A DNA stretch of 64,000 nt from Pseudomonas sp. S37 (GTDB lineage Bacteria; Pseudomonadota; Gammaproteobacteria; Pseudomonadales; Pseudomonadaceae), in NCBI RefSeq assembly GCF_016658545.1, contig NZ_JACVZC010000016.1:1-64000 (forward strand), written 5' to 3'. This document shows, piece by piece, positions 10,405 to 18,603 of the stretch (position 1 is its first letter; each line of letters opens with the position of its first letter). The position numbers and the translations under genes are program-made. The notes under the pieces are model-generated. The model was not told where the DNA came from. It did not search any database and saw only the letters and a list, made by a program, of their open reading frames with translations.

Positions 10405-11372
10405 TGCAGGTAACGTTGCAGCCGTCCGGGGCGGTGCTGGCGCTCGAACCCGGGGAACGGATCCTGGATGGAGCGCGGCGGCTGGGCTATGACTGCCCAA
10501 ACAGCTGCCGCAATGGCAATTGCCATGTCTGCGCCGCGTTGTTGGTCGAAGGCCGGGTACGCCAGGACGGCGAAGTCCGCGACCATGGCGAGTTGTTTAC
10601 CTGCATTGCCGAACCGCTGGAGGACTGCGTGTTGCTCTGGGACGGTGTGCTCGCCCTGGGCGAGCTGCCAGTACGCAAGCTGGCGTGCAGCGTCAGTGAG
10701 TGCGTCGACGTCGGTGGCGACGTGTGGCGGGTGCGTTTGCGCGCGCCAGCCGGCAAGCCGCTGCGTTACCACGCCGGGCAATACCTGATGATTGAGCGTG
10801 AAGGCGGCAAGCAGGCGGCCTTTTCGCTGGCTTCCGCGCCGCATGCCGGGCGCGAGCTGGAGCTGCATGTGCTGGCGCGTGAGCCCAGTGCTGTGCAGCT
10901 GATAGACCAGCTGAAGCGCGACGGCCTGGCGCGCATCGAAATGCCGTTTGGCGACACCCACCTGGCCGAGCTGCCCGATGGGCCGCTGGTATTGATTGCC
11001 GCCGGCACCGGCATGGGCCAGATGCACAGCCTGGTCGAGCATTGCCGGGCCAAGGGCTTCAAGCACCCGGTACACCTGTACTGGGGCGTGCGCCGGCCCG
11101 AGGACTTCTACCAGATTGAGCACTGGGACGAATGGCAGCGCCTGCCCAACCTGTTCCTGCACCAGGTGGTCAGTGACCTGTGCGGGTGGGAAGGCCGCTG
11201 CGGCATGCTGCATGAAGCCGTTTGCGAAGACATTGCCGACCTCAATACGGTGCATGTGTATGCCAGTGGCTCGCCAAACATGGTCTACGCCACCCTCGAC
11301 GCCCTGGTCGAAGCCGGCATGGATGCGCACCGCATGCGTGCCGATGTATTCGCCTACGCACCGCGCGGCTAA
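10404..11372 (+). CDS. 2Fe-2S ferredoxin / FAD-NAD(P)H oxidoreductase next to UbiD
   Basis: The 322-residue protein joins an N-terminal plant-type ferredoxin domain (C35, C40, C43, C67 in the C-x4-C-x2-C..C pattern) to an FNR-type flavin and nicotinamide reductase (about 95-322), with AAGTGMGQMHS as the NAD(P)-binding loop. The usual flavin motif RxYS is replaced by AAFSLAS, so the FAD-contacting arginine is missing or displaced. Homologues are often named CDP-6-deoxy-3,4-glucoseen reductase, which is unlikely here. It overlaps ubiD by one base. In E. coli the flavin reductase gene fre likewise sits beside ubiD, so a role in supplying reduced flavin or electrons for UbiX/UbiD is plausible but inferred. 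Confidence 0.88.
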   Translation: MQVTLQPSGAVLALEPGERILDGARRLGYDCPNSCRNGNCHVCAALLVEGRVRQDGEVRDHGELFTCIAEPLEDCVLLWDGVLALGELPVRKLACSVSECVDVGGDVWRVRLRAPAGKPLRYHAGQYLMIEREGGKQAAFSLASAPHAGRELELHVLAREPSAVQLIDQLKRDGLARIEMPFGDTHLAELPDGPLVLIAAGTGMGQMHSLVEHCRAKGFKHPVHLYWGVRRPEDFYQIEHWDEWQRLPNLFLHQVVSDLCGWEGRCGMLHEAVCEDIADLNTVHVYASGSPNMVYATLDALVEAGMDAHRMRADVFAYAPRG

Positions 11373-11398
11373 TAACCGAAGTTTGCAAGTGTGGGTAT

Positions 11399-11421
11399 AA
11401 GGCGGTAATTGTTACCGCCTT
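11399..11421. other. Perfect hairpin, possible 3' end of the ubiD operon
   Basis: A perfect 10-base inverted repeat (aaggcggtaa / ttaccgcctt) with a 3-base loop lies 26 bases after the reductase stop. It lacks a long T tail, so it could be a weak terminator, an mRNA-end structure or a protein-binding palindrome. The gap to chaC otherwise holds an AT-rich stretch and one single REP. Confidence 0.55.
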
Positions 11422-11543
11422 GGCCAGTAACTTTCACGCGCTGCGAAATAATAATTCCCAATCGTCGGAATGCCCGATGAAAATTTCGACATATACTTGA
11501 GCTAACGCACCGGTCTGCCTTAATTTACCTGTCATGACACCCC

Positions 11544-11574
11544 TTGTAGGAGCGGGCTTGCCCGCGAAAGGGCC
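11544..11574. repeat. Single REP unit upstream of chaC
   Basis: One unit, ttgtaggagcgggcttgcccgcgaaagggcc, with no inverted partner. It lies about 80 bases before the chaC start, so a promoter for chaC should lie between it and the gene. Confidence 0.8.
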
Positions 11575-11652
11575 AGTGCAGGCAGCCCAGTGCGTCTGCC
11601 TTGAGCGATTTGCGCTACGTGTGTAGTACACAGGGAATTATGGCGGCAGCTT

Positions 11653-12303
11653 ATGTCGACACTTGAAAGTTCGTCCTGGAAAGTTACTTACCCCCCTTCG
11701 CTCGACTTCGGTCAGCAACTGACCCGCGAGCAACTGTACAACTCCATGCAGATGACCATGTCACAGCATCAGGGTGGCCCGGTGTGGTTGTTTGCCTATG
11801 GTTCGTTGATCTGGCGCCCGGAATGTAATTCGGTAGAACGCCAGCGCGCGCGGGTACATGGTTATCACCGTGGTTTGTACTTGTGGTCACACGAACATCG
11901 CGGCACCCCGGAAACCCCCGGCCTGGTGTTTGGCCTGGACCGGGGTGGCTCCTGCAGCGGTTTTGCCTACCGGCTGGATGAAAGCAACCTGGACGACTCG
12001 CTGATGGCCCTGTGGCAACGCGAGATGCCGTACCCGGCTTACAGGCCGCACTGGCTCAATTGCCGGTTGGTCGATGGTAGCAAGGTGCAGGCCCTGGGCT
12101 TTGTGCTGGAGCGGCATTTGCCGTGCTATGCCGGCAACCTGCCGGACACCTTGCTCAGCCAGATTCTGGCCAGTGCCAAGGGTCGCTATGGCAGCACGCG
12201 CGACTATGTCGAGCAGACTTTGAATGCCTTGCGCAGTCACCAGATGCCCGATCGCAACCTCGAAGCGCGGTTCCGCCGTTGCCATAACCTGCGCGAGGTG
12301 TGA
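11653..12303 (+). CDS. chaC: ChaC-family gamma-glutamylcyclotransferase
   Basis: ChaC enzymes cleave glutathione to 5-oxoproline and Cys-Gly. The 216-residue protein has the substrate-binding YGSLIW motif (49-54) and the catalytic glutamate expected at E124 in LWQREM. The fold segments FAYGSL, VHGYHRGLYLWS and GLVFGLDRGG match the family. ATG at 11653 has only a weak purine-rich sequence upstream. The gene is monocistronic, bounded by REPs on both sides. The first 40 residues, before the conserved domain, are specific to this subgroup. Confidence 0.9.
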   Translation: MSTLESSSWKVTYPPSLDFGQQLTREQLYNSMQMTMSQHQGGPVWLFAYGSLIWRPECNSVERQRARVHGYHRGLYLWSHEHRGTPETPGLVFGLDRGGSCSGFAYRLDESNLDDSLMALWQREMPYPAYRPHWLNCRLVDGSKVQALGFVLERHLPCYAGNLPDTLLSQILASAKGRYGSTRDYVEQTLNALRSHQMPDRNLEARFRRCHNLREV

Positions 12304-12313
12304 ATAACCTGTT

Positions 12314-12410
12314 CCGGCCTCTTCGCGGGTAAACCCGCTCCTACACAGGTACAGCGCACCCTTGTGGGCGATGCGATCCCTGTAGGAGCGGGTTTACCCG
12401 CGAAGAGGCC
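12314..12410. repeat. REP inverted pair between chaC and quinone oxidoreductase
   Basis: Units at about 12314-12348 and 12379-12410 in opposite orientation, with core cttcgcgggtaaacccgctcc. They lie between two convergent genes and may act as a bidirectional 3' end. Confidence 0.88.
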
Positions 12411-12436
12411 AGCACTGCCTATAAAGATCTGAAACC

Positions 12437-13414
12437 TTACCTGGCCAGCACCACCAACTTACCCACAGCCTGCCGCTGCCCCAGCTTTTCGATGGCAGCC
12501 CCAGCCTCGCCCAGTGGATATGTCTGCGACACCAGCGGCTTCAACTTGCCCTCGGCATGCCAGGCAAACAGCTGCCTGAAGTTGGCCGCATTGTCCTCCG
12601 GCTGACGCTGGGCAAACGCCCCCCAGAACACCCCCAGCACCGCGGCGCCCTTGAGCAACACCAGGTTGGCTGCCAGCTGTGGAATGCTGCCACTGGCAAA
12701 CCCCACCACCAGCAATCGACCGTTCCAGGCCAGCCCGCGCACAGCTTGCTCGAACAGCTCGCCACCGACCGGGTCGTAGATCACGTCCACGCCCTGGCCG
12801 CCGGTCAGGCGCTTGATCTCTTCGCGCAAGCTGGCCTGGCTGTAGTCGATCAGCTCATCCGCCCCGGCCGCTTTGGCCACGGCCAGTTTCTCGGCACTGC
12901 TGGCGGCGGCAATCACCCGCGCGCCCATGGCCTTGCCGATCTCCACTGCCGCCAGGCCGACCCCGCCGGACGCACCCAATACCAGCAGCGTTTCGCCTGC
13001 TTGCAGCTGGCCACGCTGGCGCAGCGCATGCATCGAGGTGCCGTAAGTCATGCCGAACGCCGCAGCGGTGGTGAAATCCATGCTCGCCGGAATGGGCAGC
13101 ACGTTGTAGAACGGCACCGCCACCTGCTCGGCAAAGGCGCCCCAGCCGGTAAGCGCCATGACCCGGTCGCCGACCTTGAAGGCACCGGCCTTTTCGCCCA
13201 CCGCAGCCACCACCCCTGCCGCTTCGCCACCGGGAGAGAACGGCAGCGGTGGCTGGAACTGGTACTTGCCTTCAATGATCAGGGTGTCGGGGAAATTGAC
13301 CCCGGCGGCCTGCACGTCCAGCAGGATCTCGTTTTTCTTCGGCAGCGGGCTGGCCACGTCTTCCAGCACCAGGTTGCGCGCCGGGCCCAGGGTTTTGCAC
13401 AACACAGCTTTCAT
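12437..13414 (-). CDS. NADPH:quinone oxidoreductase, zinc-independent MDR family
   Basis: This 325-residue medium-chain dehydrogenase/reductase has the GroES-like N-terminal domain (GVNFPDTLIIEGKYQ) and a Rossmann nucleotide-binding domain with VLGASGGVGLAAVEIGKAMG at about 145-164. The cysteine cluster of the structural zinc and the catalytic zinc ligands of alcohol dehydrogenases are absent, so the quinone-oxidoreductase branch fits better than a zinc alcohol dehydrogenase. ATG at 13414 has AAGGAA about 10 bases upstream. Monocistronic, divergent from the FliL-like gene. The natural electron acceptor is not evident. Confidence 0.9.
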   Translation of the reverse strand: MKAVLCKTLGPARNLVLEDVASPLPKKNEILLDVQAAGVNFPDTLIIEGKYQFQPPLPFSPGGEAAGVVAAVGEKAGAFKVGDRVMALTGWGAFAEQVAVPFYNVLPIPASMDFTTAAAFGMTYGTSMHALRQRGQLQAGETLLVLGASGGVGLAAVEIGKAMGARVIAAASSAEKLAVAKAAGADELIDYSQASLREEIKRLTGGQGVDVIYDPVGGELFEQAVRGLAWNGRLLVVGFASGSIPQLAANLVLLKGAAVLGVFWGAFAQRQPEDNAANFRQLFAWHAEGKLKPLVSQTYPLGEAGAAIEKLGQRQAVGKLVVLAR

Positions 13415-13582
13415 CGGGGCTATTCCTTTGCGGGTAGTGGCCGATAAGTGTAGGAGGGCCGATTGGCGGGTCAACGAGCATGGCCCGCCCTGATGTGCAG
13501 GCATAAGTGGCAACCAAGCCCGGGCTTGGGTTTGAACGGCATGCTGGGTAAGCTGGCGCCAACTGTATTGAGGAGCGAATTC

Positions 13583-13987
13583 GTGAAAGCGTGGATCTTG
13601 ATGGTACTGGCGCTGTTGCTGCCGGCTGCGGCCATGGCTGAGGAAGCCAAGGAAGGGGCGCCCAAGGTTGCCTATATCAGCCTGAGCCCGCCCTTTGTCG
13701 GCAACTACGCCCTCGACGGCGGCCCGCGGCTGCGCGTGTACAAGGCCGACGTGGCCCTGCGCGTAACCGGCGACGAAGCAGCCAAGGCGGTGCAGCACCA
13801 CGAACCGCTGATCCGCAACCAGCTGGTGGCACTGTTCACCCAGCAGACGGCGGACAGCATGAGCAACGTAGAGGCCAAGGAGCATCTGCGCCAAGAGGCC
13901 CTGAAGCAGGTGCAGCAGGTGCTGGAGGCGGAAGAGGGCAAGCCGATCGTTGAGGACTTGCTGTTCAACAACCTGATCGTGCAGTGA
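13583..13987 (+). CDS. Exported FliL-like protein
   Basis: This 134-residue protein begins with a GTG codon at 13583, 7 bases after an AGGAG, and has a cleavable signal peptide (AWILMVLALLLPAAAMA). The mature part (PPFVGNY, LRVYKADVALRVTG, IRNQLVALFTQQT, LRQEALKQVQQVL) resembles the periplasmic domain of FliL, the flagellar stator-associated protein, but the FliL transmembrane anchor is replaced by a signal peptide and no flagellar genes are near. It is best called FliL-like with unknown role. Starting at the internal ATG would spoil the signal peptide. Confidence 0.82.
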   Translation: MKAWILMVLALLLPAAAMAEEAKEGAPKVAYISLSPPFVGNYALDGGPRLRVYKADVALRVTGDEAAKAVQHHEPLIRNQLVALFTQQTADSMSNVEAKEHLRQEALKQVQQVLEAEEGKPIVEDLLFNNLIVQ

Positions 13988-14151
13988 CCCGAAACCGTGT
14001 GAGGTCCCTCGCGGGTGAGCAGGACATAAGTCAGGCTCACCCCAGTTGTAGGACCTTTCTATCTTTCCTGTAAGCCCGCCAGTTTTCAGTTTCTGGGGCC
14101 ATGGCCGAGCTAAATTGTGCCTGGTCTTCAGTTGCTCGAGAGCATTTGGCA

Positions 14152-14586
14152 ATGCCTTTGAAGTATCAGCCGAAAGAGGCGACTGTACTGATGTGCGACT
14201 TTTCAGGCTTTCAAGTGCCTGAGATGATCAAAGTGCGTCCCGTCGTCGTAATTCGCAAGCACAGTCAAAATCGTCAGTTGGTCACGATAATCCCGTTAAG
14301 CACCACCGCACCTGATCACATGGCAAGGCATCACGTTGCGCTGCCAAGCTATCTACCTGGCCCGGCGCTGACCTGCTGGGCCAAGTGCGACATGATCTAC
14401 ACGGTTGCTACCTCCAGGCTGGACAGATGCCGGGTCAGATCGCGACAGGGTGGTGGTCGGGAATACATGACCTTTACGATGCAGCCAGAGCATTTCGCCG
14501 CCGTGAGGGCTGCTGTTGGCGTTACGCTAGGCTTCACACATCCGGCAACAGTGCAGCCTGTTGTCAGCGTTGAGCCCGATACGTGA
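14152..14586 (+). CDS. Orphan PemK/MazF-like type II toxin
   Basis: The 144-residue protein shows MazF/PemK family features: CDFSGFQVPEM (15-25), the core RPVVVI (29-34) with the arginine typical of the active site, VTIIPLST (44-51) and KCDMIYTVATSRL (79-90). MazF-type toxins are mRNA endonucleases. ATG at 14152 gives the usual MPxK start; ATG at 14101 is an in-frame alternative adding 17 residues. No antitoxin-sized gene is visible on either side. Base composition is clearly below the neighbours (29 of 60 G+C at 14221-14280), and its own terminator follows, suggesting a horizontally acquired single-gene insertion. Toxin activity is inferred only. Confidence 0.78.
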   Translation: MPLKYQPKEATVLMCDFSGFQVPEMIKVRPVVVIRKHSQNRQLVTIIPLSTTAPDHMARHHVALPSYLPGPALTCWAKCDMIYTVATSRLDRCRVRSRQGGGREYMTFTMQPEHFAAVRAAVGVTLGFTHPATVQPVVSVEPDT

Positions 14587-14697
14587 TAATCAGCCTGTTC
14601 CCGTAAGGGGCTTGCAAGACTCTGCGGATCCTGGCTCAACCAGCAATTACAGAGCCGGGCAGGTATATGGCGATTACAAGCTGACCTGTCTGTGAGT

Positions 14698-14727
14698 AGG
14701 GCGCCGAAAGGCGCCCTTTGTTTTTTT
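14698..14727 (+). terminator. Rho-independent terminator after the toxin gene
   Basis: The stem agggcgcc / ggcgccct with a GAAA tetraloop is followed by ttgttttttt. It lies about 110 bases downstream of the toxin stop and just before the convergent ABC permease gene. Confidence 0.85.
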
Positions 14728-14768
14728 ACCAGATTTCAAATTGGCCTGCGGCAGCATCTCGCACGTCG

Positions 14769-15881
14769 TCAGGACGCCAGGCTACGGCGAAACCGCGCCA
14801 GCGCCACACTGAAGAACACCAGGCCGATCGCCGCCAGCGCCAGGATATCCGGCCATACCACCGTCCACCCGGCGTCGCGGAACAGGATGGCTGCCCCCAG
14901 GCTGACGAAGTGCGTCGAGGGCGACCCCTGCATCACCCACTGCAGCCACTGCGGCATGCTGTCCAGCGGCGTACTGCCGCCCGACAGCAACAGCATCGGG
15001 ATGATCACCGGGATCGCCAGCAGGCCGAACTGTGGCGTCGAGCGTGCCAGGGTGGCGAGGAAGATACCCAGCGCGGTGCTGGCGAACAGGTAAAGCGCGG
15101 TCACTGCCAGGAATAGCCCCATCGAGCCCGACAGCGGTACCCCCAGGGCACCCTTGACCACGACTATCAGCGAAATCCAGGTGCAGATCACCACCACCAG
15201 GGCGTTGCTGCCGATTTTCGCCAGCATGATTTCCAGCGCGGTCAGCGGCAGCACCAGCAGGTGGTCGAGGGTGCCGTGCTCACGCTCGCGCAGCAGCGCG
15301 GTGCCGGTGAGGATGATCGCCAGGATGGTGATGTTGTTGACGATCTGGATCACCGCCAGGAACCAGCCACCCTCCAGGTTGGGGTTGAACAGCGCCTTGG
15401 GGTTGAGCCGCACCGGGCTTTGCGCGTCGCTGCGCTGGCTGTAGTCGAGCAACTCGCGTTCGAAGATGCGACCGATGTAGCCGGCGCCCATGAACGCCTG
15501 GCTCATGGCAGTGGCATCGACATTGATCTGCAGCTCTGGCGAGCGCCCGGCCAGCAGGTCGCTCTGGAAGTTCACCGGTACGTTGATGACGAAGGTGTAC
15601 TGGCCGCTGTCCATGGCCTGGTCCAGGTACTCTGGGCCCAGCGGCACGGCGGGCTGGAACTCGGGTGGTTGCAGGGCTTCGCCGAGCTTGCGCGAGAGCA
15701 GGCTGTGGTCTTCGTCCACCACCGCGACGCTGGCGTTGTGCACGCCGATCACAGAGCCTGCGGCCGGCATGTAGATGGCCACGCTGAAGGCGTACAGCAA
15801 AAACAGCAGCAGCACGCTGTCATGGCGCAGGCTGGTCAGCTCTTTCAGGCCCAGGCGCAGGGTGTGGTTCAGGCGCGACAT
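14769..15881 (-). CDS. ABC-2 type permease, YhhJ-like
   Basis: This 370-residue inner-membrane permease has one N-terminal transmembrane helix (about 22-44), a large periplasmic domain (about 45-175) and a cluster of helices (about 180-365) with the conserved ABC-2 segment LLREREHGTLDHLLVLPL. It is the last gene of a three-gene minus-strand operon and starts one base after the upstream ATPase/permease stop. The order adaptor, double-ATPase fusion, permease matches E. coli yhiI-rbbA(yhiH)-yhhJ. Probable drug or lipid export; substrate unknown. Confidence 0.88.
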   Translation of the reverse strand: MSRLNHTLRLGLKELTSLRHDSVLLLFLLYAFSVAIYMPAAGSVIGVHNASVAVVDEDHSLLSRKLGEALQPPEFQPAVPLGPEYLDQAMDSGQYTFVINVPVNFQSDLLAGRSPELQINVDATAMSQAFMGAGYIGRIFERELLDYSQRSDAQSPVRLNPKALFNPNLEGGWFLAVIQIVNNITILAIILTGTALLREREHGTLDHLLVLPLTALEIMLAKIGSNALVVVICTWISLIVVVKGALGVPLSGSMGLFLAVTALYLFASTALGIFLATLARSTPQFGLLAIPVIIPMLLLSGGSTPLDSMPQWLQWVMQGSPSTHFVSLGAAILFRDAGWTVVWPDILALAAIGLVFFSVALARFRRSLAS

Positions 15882-15882
15882 G

Positions 15883-18603
15883 TCAGGGCTCCTGCTTTTT
15901 CAGCATGGCCAGGCTCAGGCCGGTGAACGCAGCAAAGAAGCCCAGCAGGGTCAGGCACTGCGGCCACAATTCGCGCAGGCCCAGCGCCTTGGTGAAAGTG
16001 CCGACCGCAATATCGAGGAAGTAGCCCGCGGGGAACAGCTGGCCCATCAGGGCTGCCGCGCCATCCAGTGACGAGCGGGGCACGATCAGCCCGGAGAACT
16101 GGATGGTCGGCAGGCTGGTGATGATCATGGTACCCAGAATGGCCGCGATCTGAGTGCGGGTGAACGCCGAAATCAGCAGGCCCAGGCTGGTGGTTGCCAG
16201 AAGATAGGCCACACCGCCACAGGCCAGGGCCAGCACACTGCCCTTGAGCGGCACGGCGAACAGCCAACGGTTCATTGCCACCAGCAGCGCCAGGTTGACC
16301 AGGCTCACGGCCAGGTAGGGCATCTGCTTGCCCAGCAGGAATTCCAGGCGGGTGAGGGGGGTAGCGTAAAAGTTGGTAATGGAGCCGAGCTCTTTCTCGC
16401 GAACGATGCCCAGCGCCGTGAGCATGGCCGGGATGAAGGCCAGGATCAGCGCCATCACCCCCGGGCCAATGGCGTTCACGCTGACCACGTCCTGGTTGTA
16501 GCGGAAGCGTGTTTCCACGCGCACCAGGTCTTGGCGCGCCTGCGGTTGCGGGCTGGCCTTGGCCAGTTGCTCAAGGTTGGCCTGGTGCACGGCCTCCACA
16601 TAGTTGCGGGTGGTTTCGGCGCGGAACGGCATGCCGCCGTCAAGCCAGGCAGCCACCACCGGCTGGCGCCCGGCGTACAGGTCGCGGCCAAACCCGGGTG
16701 GAATCTCCAGCGCCAGTTTGATTTCCGAGCGTTGCAGGCGCTGGTGCAGCTCGCGGCTGTCGCGGATGGGCGCCTGTTCGGCGAAATAGCGTGAGCCGCG
16801 GAACGCTTCGAGGTAGGTGCGGCTTTGCGGGCTCTGGTCCTGGTCGTACACGGCAAAGGCGAGGTTTTCTACGTCCAGCGAAATGCCGTAGCCGAAAATC
16901 ACCATCATGAACAGCGCCCCCAGCAGGGCAAAGGCCAGGCGCACCTTGTCACGCAGCAGCTCCTTGCCCTCGCGGCTGGCCACCGCCAGCAGGCGGCGCA
17001 GGCTGAAGCCCTTGCGCAGCGGCGGCGTGGCGCTGGCTGCCTGTTCCAGCATGCGGGTATCGGTGGCTTGCGGCGCCAGTTCCTGGGCGTGCTCCAGGCA
17101 ACGCACGAACGCGTCTTCGAGGGTGTCGCCCTGGTACTGGCGCTGCAGGGCATCTGGTGTATCGCAGGCCAGCACGCGCCCGGCGTGCATCAGCGAGATG
17201 CGGTCGCAGCGCTGGGCTTCGTTCATGAAGTGGGTGGAAAGGAAAATGGTCACGCCCTGCTCGCGGGACAGTTCCACCAGCAAGCGCCAGAAGTCGTCAC
17301 GGGCGGCAGGGTCGACGCCCGAGGTCGGCTCGTCGAGGATCAGCACTTCCGGGCGGTGCAGCACCGCCACCGCCAGTGACAGGCGCTGACGCAGGCCAAG
17401 GGGCAGGGCGCCGGAGGGCTGATCGGCGATCGCGGCGAGGTCGAAGCGCTCGATCAACTCGTCGATGCGCTGGGCACTTTCGGCTTTGGGCAGGTCGAAC
17501 AGGCGGGCGTGCAAGGCCAGGTTCTGCCGGGTACTGAGTTCGCCATACAGCGAAAAACTCTGTGACATGAAGCCGACCCGCTTGCGTGTGGCCAGGTCGC
17601 TGGCATCCACCGGGCGCCCCAGCAGGCTGGCGATGCCCTCGCTGGCCGGCATCAGGCCAGTGAGCACCTTCATGGTGGTGGTCTTGCCGCAACCGTTGGA
17701 ACCGAGGAAACCGAAAATTTCCCCCCGGCCGATGGCGAAACTGACATTGTTCACCGCGGTGAAGTCGCCAAAGCGCAGGGTCAGGTCGTGCGCCTCAATG
17801 GCGACCGGGCCGTCCGTGGCCGGGCGTGGCGGAATGGCCAGGGGTTGAGGTTGCGTTTTGCCCGCGCCCTGGTAGTGGGTGAAGGCGTCGTCCAGCTTGC
17901 CACTGGCGGTGACGGCCGCCAGCTCATGGCTGGGGCCTGCAGCCAGCAGGCGGCCGCCATCGAGCATCAGGCAATGCTCGAACTGTTCGGCCTCTTCCAT
18001 GTAGGCGGTGGCCACCAGCAGGGTCAACTGCGGGCGCTGCACGCGCACGTGCTCGACCAGCTCCCAGAAGCGCCGCCGCGACAGCGGGTCGACCCCCGTG
18101 GTGGGCTCATCGAGGATCAGCAGGTCAGGCTCGTGGATCAGCGCGCAACACAGGCCCAGTTTCTGCTTCATGCCGCCCGACAGCTTGCCCGCCGGGCGCT
18201 CGGCAAAGCGCTGCAGGTCGGTGGCCAGCAGCAGGTTGGCCATGCGCTGTTCGCACTCGCGCCGGCCCAGGCCGAACAGGGTGGCGAAAAAGCGGATGTT
18301 CTCGCTGATCGACAGTTCCGGGTAAAGGTTGTTGCCCAGCCCTTGCGGCATGAACGCCACTTTCGGGTACAGCGCAGCGCGATGGCGGCGCTGCCGGATC
18401 GAGCCGCCCAGCACCTGCAGCTCGCCCTGTTGCAGGCGTTTTACCCCGGCAATCAGCCCCAGCAGGGTCGACTTGCCCGCACCGTCCGGGCCGATCAGTG
18501 CGCAGCGGGTGCCCGCTGGCAGGCTGAAGCCCAGCGTGTGCAGGGCCGCCAGGTCGCCATAGCGGTGGCTGATGCCCTCGGCCAGCAGTGCCGGGGCGTT
18601 CAT
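15883..18603 (-). CDS. rbbA: RbbA-type fusion of two ABC ATPases and an ABC-2 permease
   Basis: The 906-residue protein is nearly the same length as E. coli RbbA (911). Domain order: ABC ATPase 1 (about 5-240, Walker A GPDGAGKST, signature LSGGMKQKLGL), ABC ATPase 2 (about 270-500, Walker A GSNGCGKTT, Walker B VLILDEPTSGVDP), then an ABC-2 membrane region (about 530-900). The second signature reads LPLGLRQRL rather than LSGGQ, so the two ATP sites are probably asymmetric. E. coli RbbA was described as a ribosome-associated ATPase, but gene context says exporter. ATG at 18603 overlaps the adaptor stop by 4 bases (ATGA). Confidence 0.9.
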   Translation of the reverse strand: MNAPALLAEGISHRYGDLAALHTLGFSLPAGTRCALIGPDGAGKSTLLGLIAGVKRLQQGELQVLGGSIRQRRHRAALYPKVAFMPQGLGNNLYPELSISENIRFFATLFGLGRRECEQRMANLLLATDLQRFAERPAGKLSGGMKQKLGLCCALIHEPDLLILDEPTTGVDPLSRRRFWELVEHVRVQRPQLTLLVATAYMEEAEQFEHCLMLDGGRLLAAGPSHELAAVTASGKLDDAFTHYQGAGKTQPQPLAIPPRPATDGPVAIEAHDLTLRFGDFTAVNNVSFAIGRGEIFGFLGSNGCGKTTTMKVLTGLMPASEGIASLLGRPVDASDLATRKRVGFMSQSFSLYGELSTRQNLALHARLFDLPKAESAQRIDELIERFDLAAIADQPSGALPLGLRQRLSLAVAVLHRPEVLILDEPTSGVDPAARDDFWRLLVELSREQGVTIFLSTHFMNEAQRCDRISLMHAGRVLACDTPDALQRQYQGDTLEDAFVRCLEHAQELAPQATDTRMLEQAASATPPLRKGFSLRRLLAVASREGKELLRDKVRLAFALLGALFMMVIFGYGISLDVENLAFAVYDQDQSPQSRTYLEAFRGSRYFAEQAPIRDSRELHQRLQRSEIKLALEIPPGFGRDLYAGRQPVVAAWLDGGMPFRAETTRNYVEAVHQANLEQLAKASPQPQARQDLVRVETRFRYNQDVVSVNAIGPGVMALILAFIPAMLTALGIVREKELGSITNFYATPLTRLEFLLGKQMPYLAVSLVNLALLVAMNRWLFAVPLKGSVLALACGGVAYLLATTSLGLLISAFTRTQIAAILGTMIITSLPTIQFSGLIVPRSSLDGAAALMGQLFPAGYFLDIAVGTFTKALGLRELWPQCLTLLGFFAAFTGLSLAMLKKQEP

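Noticed and set aside
10404-11372. Annotation of the UbiD-adjacent reductase as CDP-6-deoxy-3,4-glucoseen reductase
   Set aside because: No deoxysugar pathway genes are near; the name comes from distant similarity in the ferredoxin-reductase family.
12437-13414. Annotation as zinc-containing alcohol dehydrogenase
   Set aside because: Neither catalytic nor structural zinc ligands are present, so the quinone oxidoreductase branch fits better.
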